DNA of 64,000 bases, from positions 124,001 through 188,000 of the forward strand of contig NZ_JAGYJN010000001.1 of the NCBI RefSeq assembly GCF_018402035.1. Reading direction: 5' to 3'. Source of the stretch: Roseicyclus sp. (GTDB lineage Bacteria > Pseudomonadota > Alphaproteobacteria > Rhodobacterales > Rhodobacteraceae). Position numbers and translations under genes: made by a program. Below are positions 25,935 to 34,201 of the stretch, one piece after another. Under the pieces are notes generated by a model. That model was given only the letters and a program-made list of their open reading frames with translations. It was not told the DNA's origin and ran no database searches. The first letter of the stretch is position 1. Each line of letters begins with the position of its first letter.

Positions 25935-27496
25935 GCAATTTTGACGTTCTCATCGCGGGCGGTGGCCCTGTCGGCATGGGGTTGGCCATCGAGTTGGGCC
26001 AGCGCGGCATCAAGGTGGCCGTGGTCGAGCGCTACCCGACGCCGCAACCAATTCCAAAGGGGCAAAACCTTACCCAGCGCACTGCTGAGCATTTTGCGGC
26101 TTGGGGCTGTGAGGCGGAATTGCGCACGGCGTTTCCGCTGCCGCCCGGTTCGGGCATCGGCGGCTTGACCACCTATGGCACGCTGTTGTCCGAGCATCAT
26201 TACGATTGGCTGAACCGCGCCCATGTGCGCGATTTCTATCGCTGCGCCAATGCCCGCTTGCCGCAGTACGCGACTGAATCTGTGCTCCGTGCGCGCGCCG
26301 CCCAGATCGCGGAGATCACCATTTTCTATGGCTGGTCTGGTGTCGAATTCACCCAAGATAACAACGGATTGCGGGTCGAAGTTGAACAAGCCACGGATGG
26401 CGCGCGTCAGGTCTTGACCGCGGCTTATGCGGTGGGCTGCGATGGAAGCCGCTCATTCCTGCGCGCGGCGGCGGGGATCGCAGAAACCTTGTCCGATCAT
26501 AACCGGGTCATGGCGCTGTTAGTATTTCGCTCGCCCGAGCTACACGAATTGTTAAAACGCTATCCTGGCAAGGCCTTCTACAACGTTCTTCATCCGGATT
26601 TCGAAGGCTATTGGCAGTTCTTCGGCCGCGTCGATCACGGGGTCAGCTGGTTTTTCCATGCCCCAGTGCCGGTTGGCACGACCCGCGACAATCATGATTT
26701 CGCGGCGATGCTGACCCGCGCCGTGGGCCAGCCCTTCGCGCTTGAGCTTGATTATGTGGGCCTTTGGGATCTGCGGGTCGCGATTGCCAATGATTACCGC
26801 AAAGGCCGCGCTTTTGTCGCGGGGGACGCGGCGCATAGCCATCCGCCCTATGGCGGCTACGGGATCAACACAGGCTTTGAGGATGCGCGCAATCTTGGCT
26901 GGAAGCTTGCCGCCGTGATCCAAGGCTGGGGGGATGAGGCGCTTCTCGACAGCTATGATGCCGAACGCCGCCCGGTGTTTGCCTCGACCGCCCGCGATTT
27001 CATCGAGCGTTTCATTACCGAAGATCGCGCCTTTCTCGAGACCTACAACCCCGACCGCGACCGCGCCGCGTTCGAGGCTGCGTGGCATAGCCGCAACCTT
27101 GACGCTGATGAGGTGATGGCCTTCGCGCCGCATTACGAAGGCTCGCCCCTGATCGGGGGGGCGGGTGCGCCCGGTGCCAAGGGCAACCACAGCCACAAAG
27201 CTCGCCCCGGTCATCATCTGTCGCCCCGCGATCTGCCCGATGGGGCGAATAGCTATGATCATCTTGGGGCGGGTTTCACGCTTTTTGTCGAGGATGCAGC
27301 ACTAGGGGCCGCATTCGCCGCTTGCGCGGATCAGATGTGCCTGCCGCTTGCGATTGTCCCGGTGGCAAAGGGTGGTCTGACCGAAGCCTATGACAGCCCC
27401 GTCATCTTGGTGCGCCCCGATCACTTCGTGGCATGGGTGGCCGATGGCACAGCACCACAGGCGGTCTTGCAGCGCGTCATCGGGCAGGGGGCATAG
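25931..27496 (+). CDS. Class A FAD-dependent aromatic hydroxylase (PheA/TfdB type)
   Basis: Flavoprotein monooxygenase of 521 residues, expected to hydroxylate a phenolic ring with O2 and NAD(P)H. The FAD-binding start is DVLIAGGGPVGMGLAIELGQRG. The second FAD/NAD(P)H motif occurs near CDGSRSFLR, and the FAD ribityl-binding block is GDAAHSHPPYGGYGINTGFE with Asp299. A C-terminal thioredoxin-like region (from about 430) is present but short. PheA/TfdB-type enzymes act on phenol, resorcinol or hydroxybenzoate-like compounds. Here the neighbours (aldehyde dehydrogenase, SDR, LigM, GalBCD) suggest conversion of a hydroxy- or methoxy-aromatic acid, or possibly oxidative decarboxylation. The exact substrate is unknown. 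Confidence 0.88.
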   Translation: MSNFDVLIAGGGPVGMGLAIELGQRGIKVAVVERYPTPQPIPKGQNLTQRTAEHFAAWGCEAELRTAFPLPPGSGIGGLTTYGTLLSEHHYDWLNRAHVRDFYRCANARLPQYATESVLRARAAQIAEITIFYGWSGVEFTQDNNGLRVEVEQATDGARQVLTAAYAVGCDGSRSFLRAAAGIAETLSDHNRVMALLVFRSPELHELLKRYPGKAFYNVLHPDFEGYWQFFGRVDHGVSWFFHAPVPVGTTRDNHDFAAMLTRAVGQPFALELDYVGLWDLRVAIANDYRKGRAFVAGDAAHSHPPYGGYGINTGFEDARNLGWKLAAVIQGWGDEALLDSYDAERRPVFASTARDFIERFITEDRAFLETYNPDRDRAAFEAAWHSRNLDADEVMAFAPHYEGSPLIGGAGAPGAKGNHSHKARPGHHLSPRDLPDGANSYDHLGAGFTLFVEDAALGAAFAACADQMCLPLAIVPVAKGGLTEAYDSPVILVRPDHFVAWVADGTAPQAVLQRVIGQGA

Positions 27497-28252
27497 ATGC
27501 GGGTTCTGATCACCGGGGCGGCGCATGGGATCGGGGCGGCTAGCGCCGCGCGGCTTTTGGCCATGGGCGCGCGGATCGTGGCGGTCGATATGGTCGAACC
27601 CGCGTTTGATTGCGATTGGCACCGCGCCGATCTGTCCGATCCCGCCAGCATCGATGCGCTTTTGCTGAGTGGCGGCTTTGACGCGCTGGTCAATGCCGCT
27701 GGCCTGCCGCCGCGTGCGGGCGCGCAGGAGGCTGTGCTGGCCGTCAATTACCACGGGCTGGTCCGCTTGACCGAGGCCGCGCTGCCGCTGATGCCCAAGG
27801 GTGGGGCGATTGTCAGCCTTGCGTCCAAGGCAGGCGCGCGTTGGCGTGAGAATATCGCGCAGGTGCAGCGCTTTACGGCGCTGGCGCGCGGCGAGGTCGC
27901 GGATTTCGTGGCGATGGAGGGGATCGACCCGGTGCGCGCCTATGATCTGTCGAAAGAGGCGGTGATTTACTGGACCAAATCCAACACCGCGCGGCTTTTG
28001 GCCATGGGGTTGCGCGCCAATACGGTCAGCCCGGCGGCGATTGCTACCCGGATCTTGCCCGATTTCGAAGCAGCCTTTGGCGACCGCGCGGCGCGCGGCA
28101 TCGCGCTGTCGGGCCGTGCTGGAACGGCTGACGAAGTCGCCGAAGCCGTAGCCTTTCTGGCAAGCTCTGCGTCCGCTTGGGTGCGCGGCGTGAACCTCGA
28201 GGTGGATGGCGGTCTTGCCGCCCAGCTTGAGATCGCAGCGCTGGCTGATTAA
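27497..28252 (+). CDS. Short-chain dehydrogenase/reductase
   Basis: NAD(P)-dependent SDR of 251 residues. The nucleotide-binding motif is TGAAHGIGAASAARLL, with an acidic Asp in AVDM suggesting NAD(H). Other features are the VNAAG motif, catalytic Tyr149 and Lys153 in YDLSKEAV, and a C-terminal VNLEVDGG. A charged loop of about 25 residues (RWRENIAQVQRFTALARGEV) sits between the catalytic Ser region and the Tyr, as in hydroxysteroid/benzyl-alcohol-type SDRs. The ATG follows the hydroxylase stop directly. A role as aryl alcohol or dihydrodiol dehydrogenase in this operon is likely. Its stop TAA shares TTAA with the stop of convergent iorB. Confidence 0.87.
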   Translation: MRVLITGAAHGIGAASAARLLAMGARIVAVDMVEPAFDCDWHRADLSDPASIDALLLSGGFDALVNAAGLPPRAGAQEAVLAVNYHGLVRLTEAALPLMPKGGAIVSLASKAGARWRENIAQVQRFTALARGEVADFVAMEGIDPVRAYDLSKEAVIYWTKSNTARLLAMGLRANTVSPAAIATRILPDFEAAFGDRAARGIALSGRAGTADEVAEAVAFLASSASAWVRGVNLEVDGGLAAQLEIAALAD

Positions 28253-29775
28253 CCCTTTGCCGCTTTCTTGAAACTCTCCACGACGCGGTCGAGCGCCTGG
28301 CCTTCGGGGTCTTTCAGCGCCGCAAGCCGCGCTTGCAGCACCCCATCGGCCAAAAGCGCTGCAGGCAGGCGGCCATCAAGGCAAGGCGTGATCATCTCGC
28401 CCGCGATCAGCCGCCAATTTCGCATGCCGCGTGTATAGGTCGATCCATAGCCGCGCACGATCTTGGCGGTCTCGGCAATCTCGACCGCCGCCTCGGGCGC
28501 GATATCAAGCGTGCGGGTGATGTGATCAAGCCAGCTTGCGAGCCACGCCATTTCATGGGCATGGCGCAGATTGCCGCGCCGCCAGCGCTTGGTCGCCGCT
28601 AAAAGGCGCAGCCTTATAAAACCGGAAAAGCGCGTGGTCTTGACCTGCATCGGGAAAGACAGCTTGCCCCAACCACGCCGCTCGGACATTGACATCAGCT
28701 TTGCCCCAAGCATGCGGGGCAGCATGCCAAAAATCTCCTCCGGTCCCGGTTTCATGTATTCGGCCACATCGACGATATCGCCGGGGCGCGCGCGGGCTTC
28801 GGCGGTCACGCGCGCCATGCGGGCGCTGCGTAGCTTGAGTTCCGCCACGCGGTGCGTGTCCTCATAGCTCATGCGCAGCGCCATGTGGCGCGCGAGTGCG
28901 GCCAGCAGTGTTGGGGTGGCCGCAGGATGGGCCGCGATGCGCTTGAGATGGCCAAGATACTCGGCGGCATAGGCGGTATCTTGGTAGTCGGTCAGCCGGC
29001 GCATCCCTTCGGCAGCAAGGCCCGCGGCCTCGGGCGGTAGGAATGAAGTCTCGGGGCTGGGTGGCAGCAGGGCCGCTGTCGCCTCTAGCGGGGTCGGCTT
29101 GGCCTTCGCGCCGCCCAGATCGGGCACCGTCCCACGATCTTGGGTCATCTTCAGCCCGGCCTCGAACCCCCGGCCATTGGCGTCGGAGGCGCGCTTGCCC
29201 CCCTCCATCGCGCGGCGGATGCACTCGACGGGCAGGGGCAGGGTGCCTGATCCGGCCAAAACCCCCAAGACCACGGAATTCAGATGACACCCCTCGCGCA
29301 ATGCGATGGCTGACAGATCGTCGATTATGGCGGTTTTGGCGAAATCGCGGCAAGATGCGATCATTGGCGCGGGGTCCATCCGCCCATCGGCCATCGCGCT
29401 TTTCTCATCGACGGTATAGGTGCGATGGGTCGATGCGATCAGCTTGGTGCGGTCAGGCGTGACAAAGCCAAGATTGACCATCCGTACCGCTTCCAACAGT
29501 TCCGTGGCCACCAGTACATCGACACGCCCCGGTGCGGGATGCAGCGCCATGATGGGGCGCGTCGGGCCGGTTTTGGGCAGAAACTCAAGGTAATAGGTCG
29601 TGGCACCCGTTCGCTGCGCCACACCGGGGACCGAGGTGCGTTGGACCCATAGCCCTGCATCAAGGGCCGCTTCGGTCAGCCATCCGGCCAGCACACCGCC
29701 ACCTTCGCCACCCATTGCGGCGATCAACAGGCGTGTCGGGCGGGTTTTCGTCTCTGTCTTGATCGGGGCGTTCAT
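28249..29775 (-). CDS. iorB: Indolepyruvate ferredoxin oxidoreductase, beta subunit
   Basis: Gamma-type (IorB) subunit of an arylpyruvate:ferredoxin oxidoreductase, 508 residues. Residues about 15-210 form the pyruvate-ferredoxin-oxidoreductase gamma domain (LLIAAMGGEGGGVLAGWLTEAAL, VPGVAQRTGATTYYLEF). The C-terminal half is the longer helical extension found in alpha- and betaproteobacterial IorB proteins (GWGKLSFPMQVKTTRFSGF). The complex oxidatively decarboxylates indolepyruvate, phenylpyruvate or 4-hydroxyphenylpyruvate to the aryl-acetyl-CoA. It starts at an ATG overlapping the iorA stop. It is the last gene of the operon. Confidence 0.9.
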   Translation of the reverse strand: MNAPIKTETKTRPTRLLIAAMGGEGGGVLAGWLTEAALDAGLWVQRTSVPGVAQRTGATTYYLEFLPKTGPTRPIMALHPAPGRVDVLVATELLEAVRMVNLGFVTPDRTKLIASTHRTYTVDEKSAMADGRMDPAPMIASCRDFAKTAIIDDLSAIALREGCHLNSVVLGVLAGSGTLPLPVECIRRAMEGGKRASDANGRGFEAGLKMTQDRGTVPDLGGAKAKPTPLEATAALLPPSPETSFLPPEAAGLAAEGMRRLTDYQDTAYAAEYLGHLKRIAAHPAATPTLLAALARHMALRMSYEDTHRVAELKLRSARMARVTAEARARPGDIVDVAEYMKPGPEEIFGMLPRMLGAKLMSMSERRGWGKLSFPMQVKTTRFSGFIRLRLLAATKRWRRGNLRHAHEMAWLASWLDHITRTLDIAPEAAVEIAETAKIVRGYGSTYTRGMRNWRLIAGEMITPCLDGRLPAALLADGVLQARLAALKDPEGQALDRVVESFKKAAKG

Positions 29776-31940
29776 TCTGCGGGCACCCCTTGGGCGGTGG
29801 GCGCGCGGGCAGGGCGGCCCTGCGTCTCACCGCCGAACAGTTTGATCAACAAGTCCGACAGCCCACGCCGCGCGCGGTCCCATGCTGTGGGGTTCTGGAT
29901 GATGTCGATGCGCGCGAAAGACGGGCAAAGCTGGGCCGCGTGGCTCACCTCGCCACACAGGCCACAGCCCACGCAATCATTGTTCACATGCGCCACGGGA
30001 TCGGTGCGCAGCGGATCGGGGTTGGGCTTGATCGTCAAGGACGGGCAACCCGATAGGCGGATACAGCTATGATCGCCGGTGCAGGTATCTTCATCCACCC
30101 AAAACCGCGTGCGCATCACCCGCTCGCCTGCAGCGACCGCCTTTGCCATTGCGGGCTTGATGCGGCGCTGGCGGGCCAATTGGCATTCGCCATCGGCCAA
30201 AATGACTTTCAGCCCCTTCTCCTTGGTCAGCCGTGCATCGCGCAGCACATTGACTAGATTGGCGACGCGGTAGTTATCGACCCGCTTGATCCAAGTGACG
30301 CCCATCGCGCGCAGCGCCTTTTCCATATCAAGGCCACGGCCACGCCCGCTTTCTTTGGGCTTGCTGGAGGGAAGATCCTGCGCCCCTGTGGCGCTGGAGT
30401 AGCCATTGTTCATCACCACCAAAACGCTGTCATCTTGGTTGAACACCGAACCCGCAACGCCCGTCAGAAGCCCGTTATGCCAAAAGCCGCCATCGCCCAT
30501 CACGGTGAAGGGGCGCTTGACCTGCGTGCCTGATACAGCCGAGGCTGCGGCCAGCGACAGCCCATAGCCGATGATCGAATGGCCTTGGCTAAAGGGGGGG
30601 AAGGTCGCCAGCGCATGACAGCCGATATCGACCGAGACATGCATCGGGCCTGTCTCTTCCTTGACCAGCTTCATCGCCGTGAACACGGGACGCTCGGGGC
30701 AGCCGGTGCAGAATGTCGGCGGGCGCGGCGGCAGGGCGGGTGCATCGCGCGCTGTCAGTGCCGCGCGGTTGGTATCGACAGCGTCAAGCCATTGGCCCAA
30801 CTCACCCGGATCGACGCCATATTGCGTGAGGAATTTTGCCAAACCACGCCCGACCACAGCGGCGGTGTATTCGCCCGCCATGGGCAGCATATCCTTGCCA
30901 TGAATGGCCGTTTGCAGATCGGCTTGACGCAGGATCTTGCCGACGGAGAGTTCGATATATTCAGGTGCGCCCTCCTCGACGATCAGCACGGCCTTTTTGC
31001 CGCGCGCGAAATCGACGATCTGGTCGGGCAACAGCGGATGGGTGACGTTCAGGACAAGGGCTGGGATTTTCAGATCACCATAGGCATCCGACAGCCCCGC
31101 ATCTGCAAGCCGATCATTCAGCCCGTTGAACAGCCCGCCTTGGGTAATGATCCCGATCTCGCCCGCTTCTGGCCCCATGAATTCGTTGAGACCCTCGCGT
31201 GCGATGAAGTCGCGGGCCAAGGGTAGGCGGCGGTTCACCTTGTCGCCCTCTTGCAAGAAGGTGACGGGGGGATGGGCCAGCCGCGCATAGTCGAAGGGGG
31301 CGGGTTCGGCGAATTTCTCGCGGGTCGATTTCGGGGCGGCGACATTATCCTTGGTCTCGAAACTCCCGAACACATGGCAGGCGCGGATACGCAGCTCCAT
31401 CATCACGGGGGTATTGCTTGCCTCGGACAGCTCAAAGCTTTTCTCGACCATTTTCACGATCATCGGCAGATCAGGGCGCGGATCAAGAAGCCAGATCGAG
31501 GATTTCATCGCAAAGGCATGGCTGCGTTCCTGAATGACGCTGGCCCCTTCGCCATAATCCTCGCCCACCACGATGAGCGTGCCGCCGATCACACCGGGCG
31601 AGGCGAGGTTCGACAGCGCGTCAGCCGCCACATTGGTGCCGACGATGGATTTCCATGTCACGCAGCCGCGCAGCGGGTACTGCACCGAGGCCGCCAACAT
31701 GGCGGCGGCCGCCGCCTCGTTCGTGCAGGTTTCCAGATGGATGCCAAGCTCGGCCAAGATATCCTCGGATTGCACCAGCACATCGAGCAGATGGCTGACC
31801 GGCGCGCCCTGATAGCCGCCCACATAGGCCACGCCCGATTGCAACAGCGCCTTGGTGACGGCCAAAATCCCCTCACCATGAAAGGTATCGCCTTCGCCCA
31901 GTTTCAGGCTTTGGATTTCCTTGTGGAATGAAACTTCCAT
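29772..31940 (-). CDS. iorA: Indolepyruvate ferredoxin oxidoreductase, alpha subunit
   Basis: Thiamine-diphosphate and iron-sulfur subunit of the arylpyruvate:ferredoxin oxidoreductase, 722 residues. The N-terminal pyrimidine-binding domain has GDTFHGEGILAVTKALL and YVGGYQGAPVSHLLDV. The diphosphate-binding domain has TFCTGCPERPVFTAMKL, VSVDIGCHALATFPPF and MGDGGFWHNGLLTGVAGSV. A C-terminal two-cluster ferredoxin domain has Cys-rich blocks CTGDHSCIRLSGCP and CVGCGLCGEVSHAAQLCP. AGGAGA lies 7 nt before the ATG. It is cotranscribed with a thioesterase and a TRAP carrier, so the operon can import an arylpyruvate-type acid and turn it into an aryl-acetate. Confidence 0.92.
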   Translation of the reverse strand: MEVSFHKEIQSLKLGEGDTFHGEGILAVTKALLQSGVAYVGGYQGAPVSHLLDVLVQSEDILAELGIHLETCTNEAAAAAMLAASVQYPLRGCVTWKSIVGTNVAADALSNLASPGVIGGTLIVVGEDYGEGASVIQERSHAFAMKSSIWLLDPRPDLPMIVKMVEKSFELSEASNTPVMMELRIRACHVFGSFETKDNVAAPKSTREKFAEPAPFDYARLAHPPVTFLQEGDKVNRRLPLARDFIAREGLNEFMGPEAGEIGIITQGGLFNGLNDRLADAGLSDAYGDLKIPALVLNVTHPLLPDQIVDFARGKKAVLIVEEGAPEYIELSVGKILRQADLQTAIHGKDMLPMAGEYTAAVVGRGLAKFLTQYGVDPGELGQWLDAVDTNRAALTARDAPALPPRPPTFCTGCPERPVFTAMKLVKEETGPMHVSVDIGCHALATFPPFSQGHSIIGYGLSLAAASAVSGTQVKRPFTVMGDGGFWHNGLLTGVAGSVFNQDDSVLVVMNNGYSSATGAQDLPSSKPKESGRGRGLDMEKALRAMGVTWIKRVDNYRVANLVNVLRDARLTKEKGLKVILADGECQLARQRRIKPAMAKAVAAGERVMRTRFWVDEDTCTGDHSCIRLSGCPSLTIKPNPDPLRTDPVAHVNNDCVGCGLCGEVSHAAQLCPSFARIDIIQNPTAWDRARRGLSDLLIKLFGGETQGRPARAPTAQGVPAE

Positions 31941-31969
31941 TGGGTCTTCTCCTTTGCCCTTGCGGGCCT

Positions 31970-32386
31970 TCAGGCAAAGCGTGCCTTGACCGCGTCAGGC
32001 ACGGGTCGGCCCTTGATCTTGTCGGGGTCATCGGGGTGACGGCCGACCCAGACGCGGGTTTCCCACGCCGCGATGGCAAGCGCGTCACCCTTGAAAACGC
32101 GGTGTTCCACATCGAAGCTAGAACCGCGCCATTGCGCGATTTGGCTTTCGATGGTGATGGTCTCGCCCCAGCGGGACGGGATGGTGAATTTCGCCCGCGT
32201 ATCGACCATCGGGATGCCCACGATGTCGTAGGTTTTCACCATCTCATGCTTGGGCAGGCCCGCGGCCGCGAAAAGCGCCACGGTGGCATTGTCGAAGAAC
32301 ACGAAATAGCGCGGGTAATAGACAATGCCCGCCGGGTCGCAATCACCCCATTCGATGAAGACGTCCCGGCGGTTGACCAATCCCAT
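31970..32386 (-). CDS. Acyl-CoA thioesterase of the 4-hydroxybenzoyl-CoA thioesterase (FcbC) type
   Basis: Hot-dog-fold thioesterase of 138 residues. The start at 32386, one base after the TRAP permease stop, places the catalytic block at the expected position: IEWGDCDPAGIVYYPRYF with Asp17, the same residue number I recall for the Pseudomonas 4-hydroxybenzoyl-CoA thioesterase. Other family marks are VKTYDIVGIPMVDTRAKF and WRGSSFDVEHRVF. The aromatic-type active site and its place between a TRAP carrier and IorAB suggest that it releases CoA from aryl-acetyl-CoA made by IorAB, or from an aryl-CoA such as 4-hydroxybenzoyl-CoA. Confidence 0.88.
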   Translation of the reverse strand: MGLVNRRDVFIEWGDCDPAGIVYYPRYFVFFDNATVALFAAAGLPKHEMVKTYDIVGIPMVDTRAKFTIPSRWGETITIESQIAQWRGSSFDVEHRVFKGDALAIAAWETRVWVGRHPDDPDKIKGRPVPDAVKARFA

Positions 32387-32387
32387 C

Positions 32388-33695
32388 TCAGCGCCCCAGC
32401 ATCGTATCGGGCAAGAACAGCGCGATATCGGGGAAGGCGACAAGCATGATCACGCAGACGCCCATGGCCAGCCAAAAGGGCAAGATGCCGGCATAGATCT
32501 GGCCCAGCGGCACATTGGGCGCCACCCCTTTCACCACGAAGACATTCATCCCCACAGGCGGGCTGATCAGCCCCATCTCCAGCACCAAGACCATGATGAT
32601 GCCAAACCAGATCGGATCGTAACCCAGCGTGGTGATGATGGGCAGCACGATAGGCACAGTCAGCACCATCATCGCGAACCCCTCCATGAAGGTGCCAAGC
32701 GCGATATAGACCAAGATGATTACGGCTAAGATCGCAAGCGCGGGGATGGCCAGATCGCCGATGGCATCGGCTAGGTTCACGGGGATGCGCGTCAGTGCCA
32801 GAAAGGGCGCAAAGAAATGCGCGCCGATCAAGATGAAGAACACCATCGCGGTGGTCTTGATCGTATCAAGGATCGCCTCGAGGAATTTCGGCAGGTTCAG
32901 CTTTCCCGACCAAAGCGCATGCATGAAGGTGAGAAATGCGCCAACAGCTGCCGCCTCGGTCACGGTAAAGATGCCCGCATAGATGCCGCCCAGCACGATA
33001 ATGACCACAAAGATCAGCGCGCCCGAGTTCATCAAGACCTTGAAGCGTTCGCCCATCGGCACACGCTCGCCGGGTGGGCCAGCCTCGGGGTTCATCATCG
33101 ACACGATGAACACGGTCGCCACGAAAAGTGCGGTTAGCAAGAGGCCCGGCAAAACACCGGCCAGAAACAAGCGCCCCACCGATTGCTCGGTCAACAGCGC
33201 ATAGACGATCAACACGGTCGAGGGGGGGATCAAGATGCCCAGCGTGCCGCCCGCCGCGATCGAGCCGGTGGCAAGCTTGGGGCTGTAGCGATAGCGCTCC
33301 ATCTCGGGCAGGGCCACTTTGCCCATGGTTGCGGCCGATGCGATGGACGAGCCGGAAAGCGCAGCAAAACCCGCACAGGCCAAAATGGTCGCCGCCGCCA
33401 AGCCGCCGCGCTTGTGGCCCACCCAAGCATGGGCCGCGCGGTACATATCCGCCCCCATCCCCGAGACATTGGCAAATGCGCCCATCAGCACGAATAGCGG
33501 GATCACGCTCAGCGTAAAGACCGCCGAGTATGAGAAGGCAAAAGAGCCCATGATATTGAGCGCCGCGGTGGTGGAGTTCAGCACGGCGATCCCCACCGCA
33601 CCCACCAGCATCATCGCAAGCCCGATGGGCATGCGCAGCGCCAGCAACAAGAACAGGGCAATGAAGCCCGCGATCCCGGCAAGTGTCGGTGTCAT
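32388..33695 (-). CDS. TRAP transporter large permease (DctM family), second system
   Basis: Large membrane subunit of a second TRAP carrier, 435 residues, the standard size. The start ATG at 33695 overlaps the DctQ stop (ATGA); 61 more open codons upstream lie in dctQ and are not family-like. Diagnostic blocks are LSVIPLFVLMGAFANVSGMG, GTLGILIPPSTVLIVYALLTEQSVG, LGYDPIWFGIIMVLVLEMGLISPPVGMNVF. Unlike the copy at 2652-4145 it has no long insertion before PIWFG. It belongs to the operon that continues into the thioesterase and iorAB, so its substrate is probably an aromatic keto acid or related compound. Confidence 0.92.
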   Translation of the reverse strand: MTPTLAGIAGFIALFLLLALRMPIGLAMMLVGAVGIAVLNSTTAALNIMGSFAFSYSAVFTLSVIPLFVLMGAFANVSGMGADMYRAAHAWVGHKRGGLAAATILACAGFAALSGSSIASAATMGKVALPEMERYRYSPKLATGSIAAGGTLGILIPPSTVLIVYALLTEQSVGRLFLAGVLPGLLLTALFVATVFIVSMMNPEAGPPGERVPMGERFKVLMNSGALIFVVIIVLGGIYAGIFTVTEAAAVGAFLTFMHALWSGKLNLPKFLEAILDTIKTTAMVFFILIGAHFFAPFLALTRIPVNLADAIGDLAIPALAILAVIILVYIALGTFMEGFAMMVLTVPIVLPIITTLGYDPIWFGIIMVLVLEMGLISPPVGMNVFVVKGVAPNVPLGQIYAGILPFWLAMGVCVIMLVAFPDIALFLPDTMLGR

Positions 33696-34198
33696 GTCTT
33701 GGCCTTTTCGGTGGTGTGTTTGGGATAGACGACCCGGATCGCCTCGAGCATCAAGACGATGGCAAAGAGCCCGGTCGAGATGGCCACAGCGAACTGAAAG
33801 GGCGATTTGGGGATTTTCATCATGTTCGAGACATCGCCATAGGCATGGCTGCGTAGGGCATACTCGACGCTTTCCCATGACAAGACGGCCAGCAACGCCG
33901 CCCCAAGCACATGGACGATGAAATTCAGCCAGCGAAAGGCGGGCTTGTCGAAAATGCCTGATAACAGATCGACCGACACATGCCCCCGCATGATGGCCGT
34001 ATAGGGCAAGCCACAGGCCACGATGACCGACATGGCAAGCTCGGTGATCTCATAGCCGCCCCGAAAGGGGCGACCAAAGAAGTACCGCATGCAGATCTCA
34101 TAGACCACAAGCAGCACCAAGCCCGCGAGCACCAGGCCGCCGGCATAAGCCAGCAGCCTGAGCGCCCGTTCGAACCCGCGTTCAAACGCGTTCAGCAT
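33692..34198 (-). CDS. TRAP transporter small permease (DctQ family), second system
   Basis: Small membrane subunit of the second TRAP carrier, about 168 residues with four helices: LLAYAGGLVLAGLVLLVVYEICMRY, MSVIVACGLPYTAIM, FIVHVLGAALLAVLSWESVEYALR, and FAVAISTGLFAIVLMLEAI. The FGRPFRGGYEITELAM block after the first helix is characteristic. Two starts are possible in adjacent codons, GTG at 34201 directly after the dctP stop and ATG at 34198; I use the ATG. The C terminus is short and polar (YPKHTTEKAKT) and overlaps the dctM start. Confidence 0.88.
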   Translation of the reverse strand: MLNAFERGFERALRLLAYAGGLVLAGLVLLVVYEICMRYFFGRPFRGGYEITELAMSVIVACGLPYTAIMRGHVSVDLLSGIFDKPAFRWLNFIVHVLGAALLAVLSWESVEYALRSHAYGDVSNMMKIPKSPFQFAVAISTGLFAIVLMLEAIRVVYPKHTTEKAKT

Positions 34199-34201
34199 CA
34201 C

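Noticed and set aside
32387-32443. Longer start of the thioesterase, 19 codons upstream
   Set aside because: It would lie inside the DctM stop region and displace the catalytic Asp from position 17.
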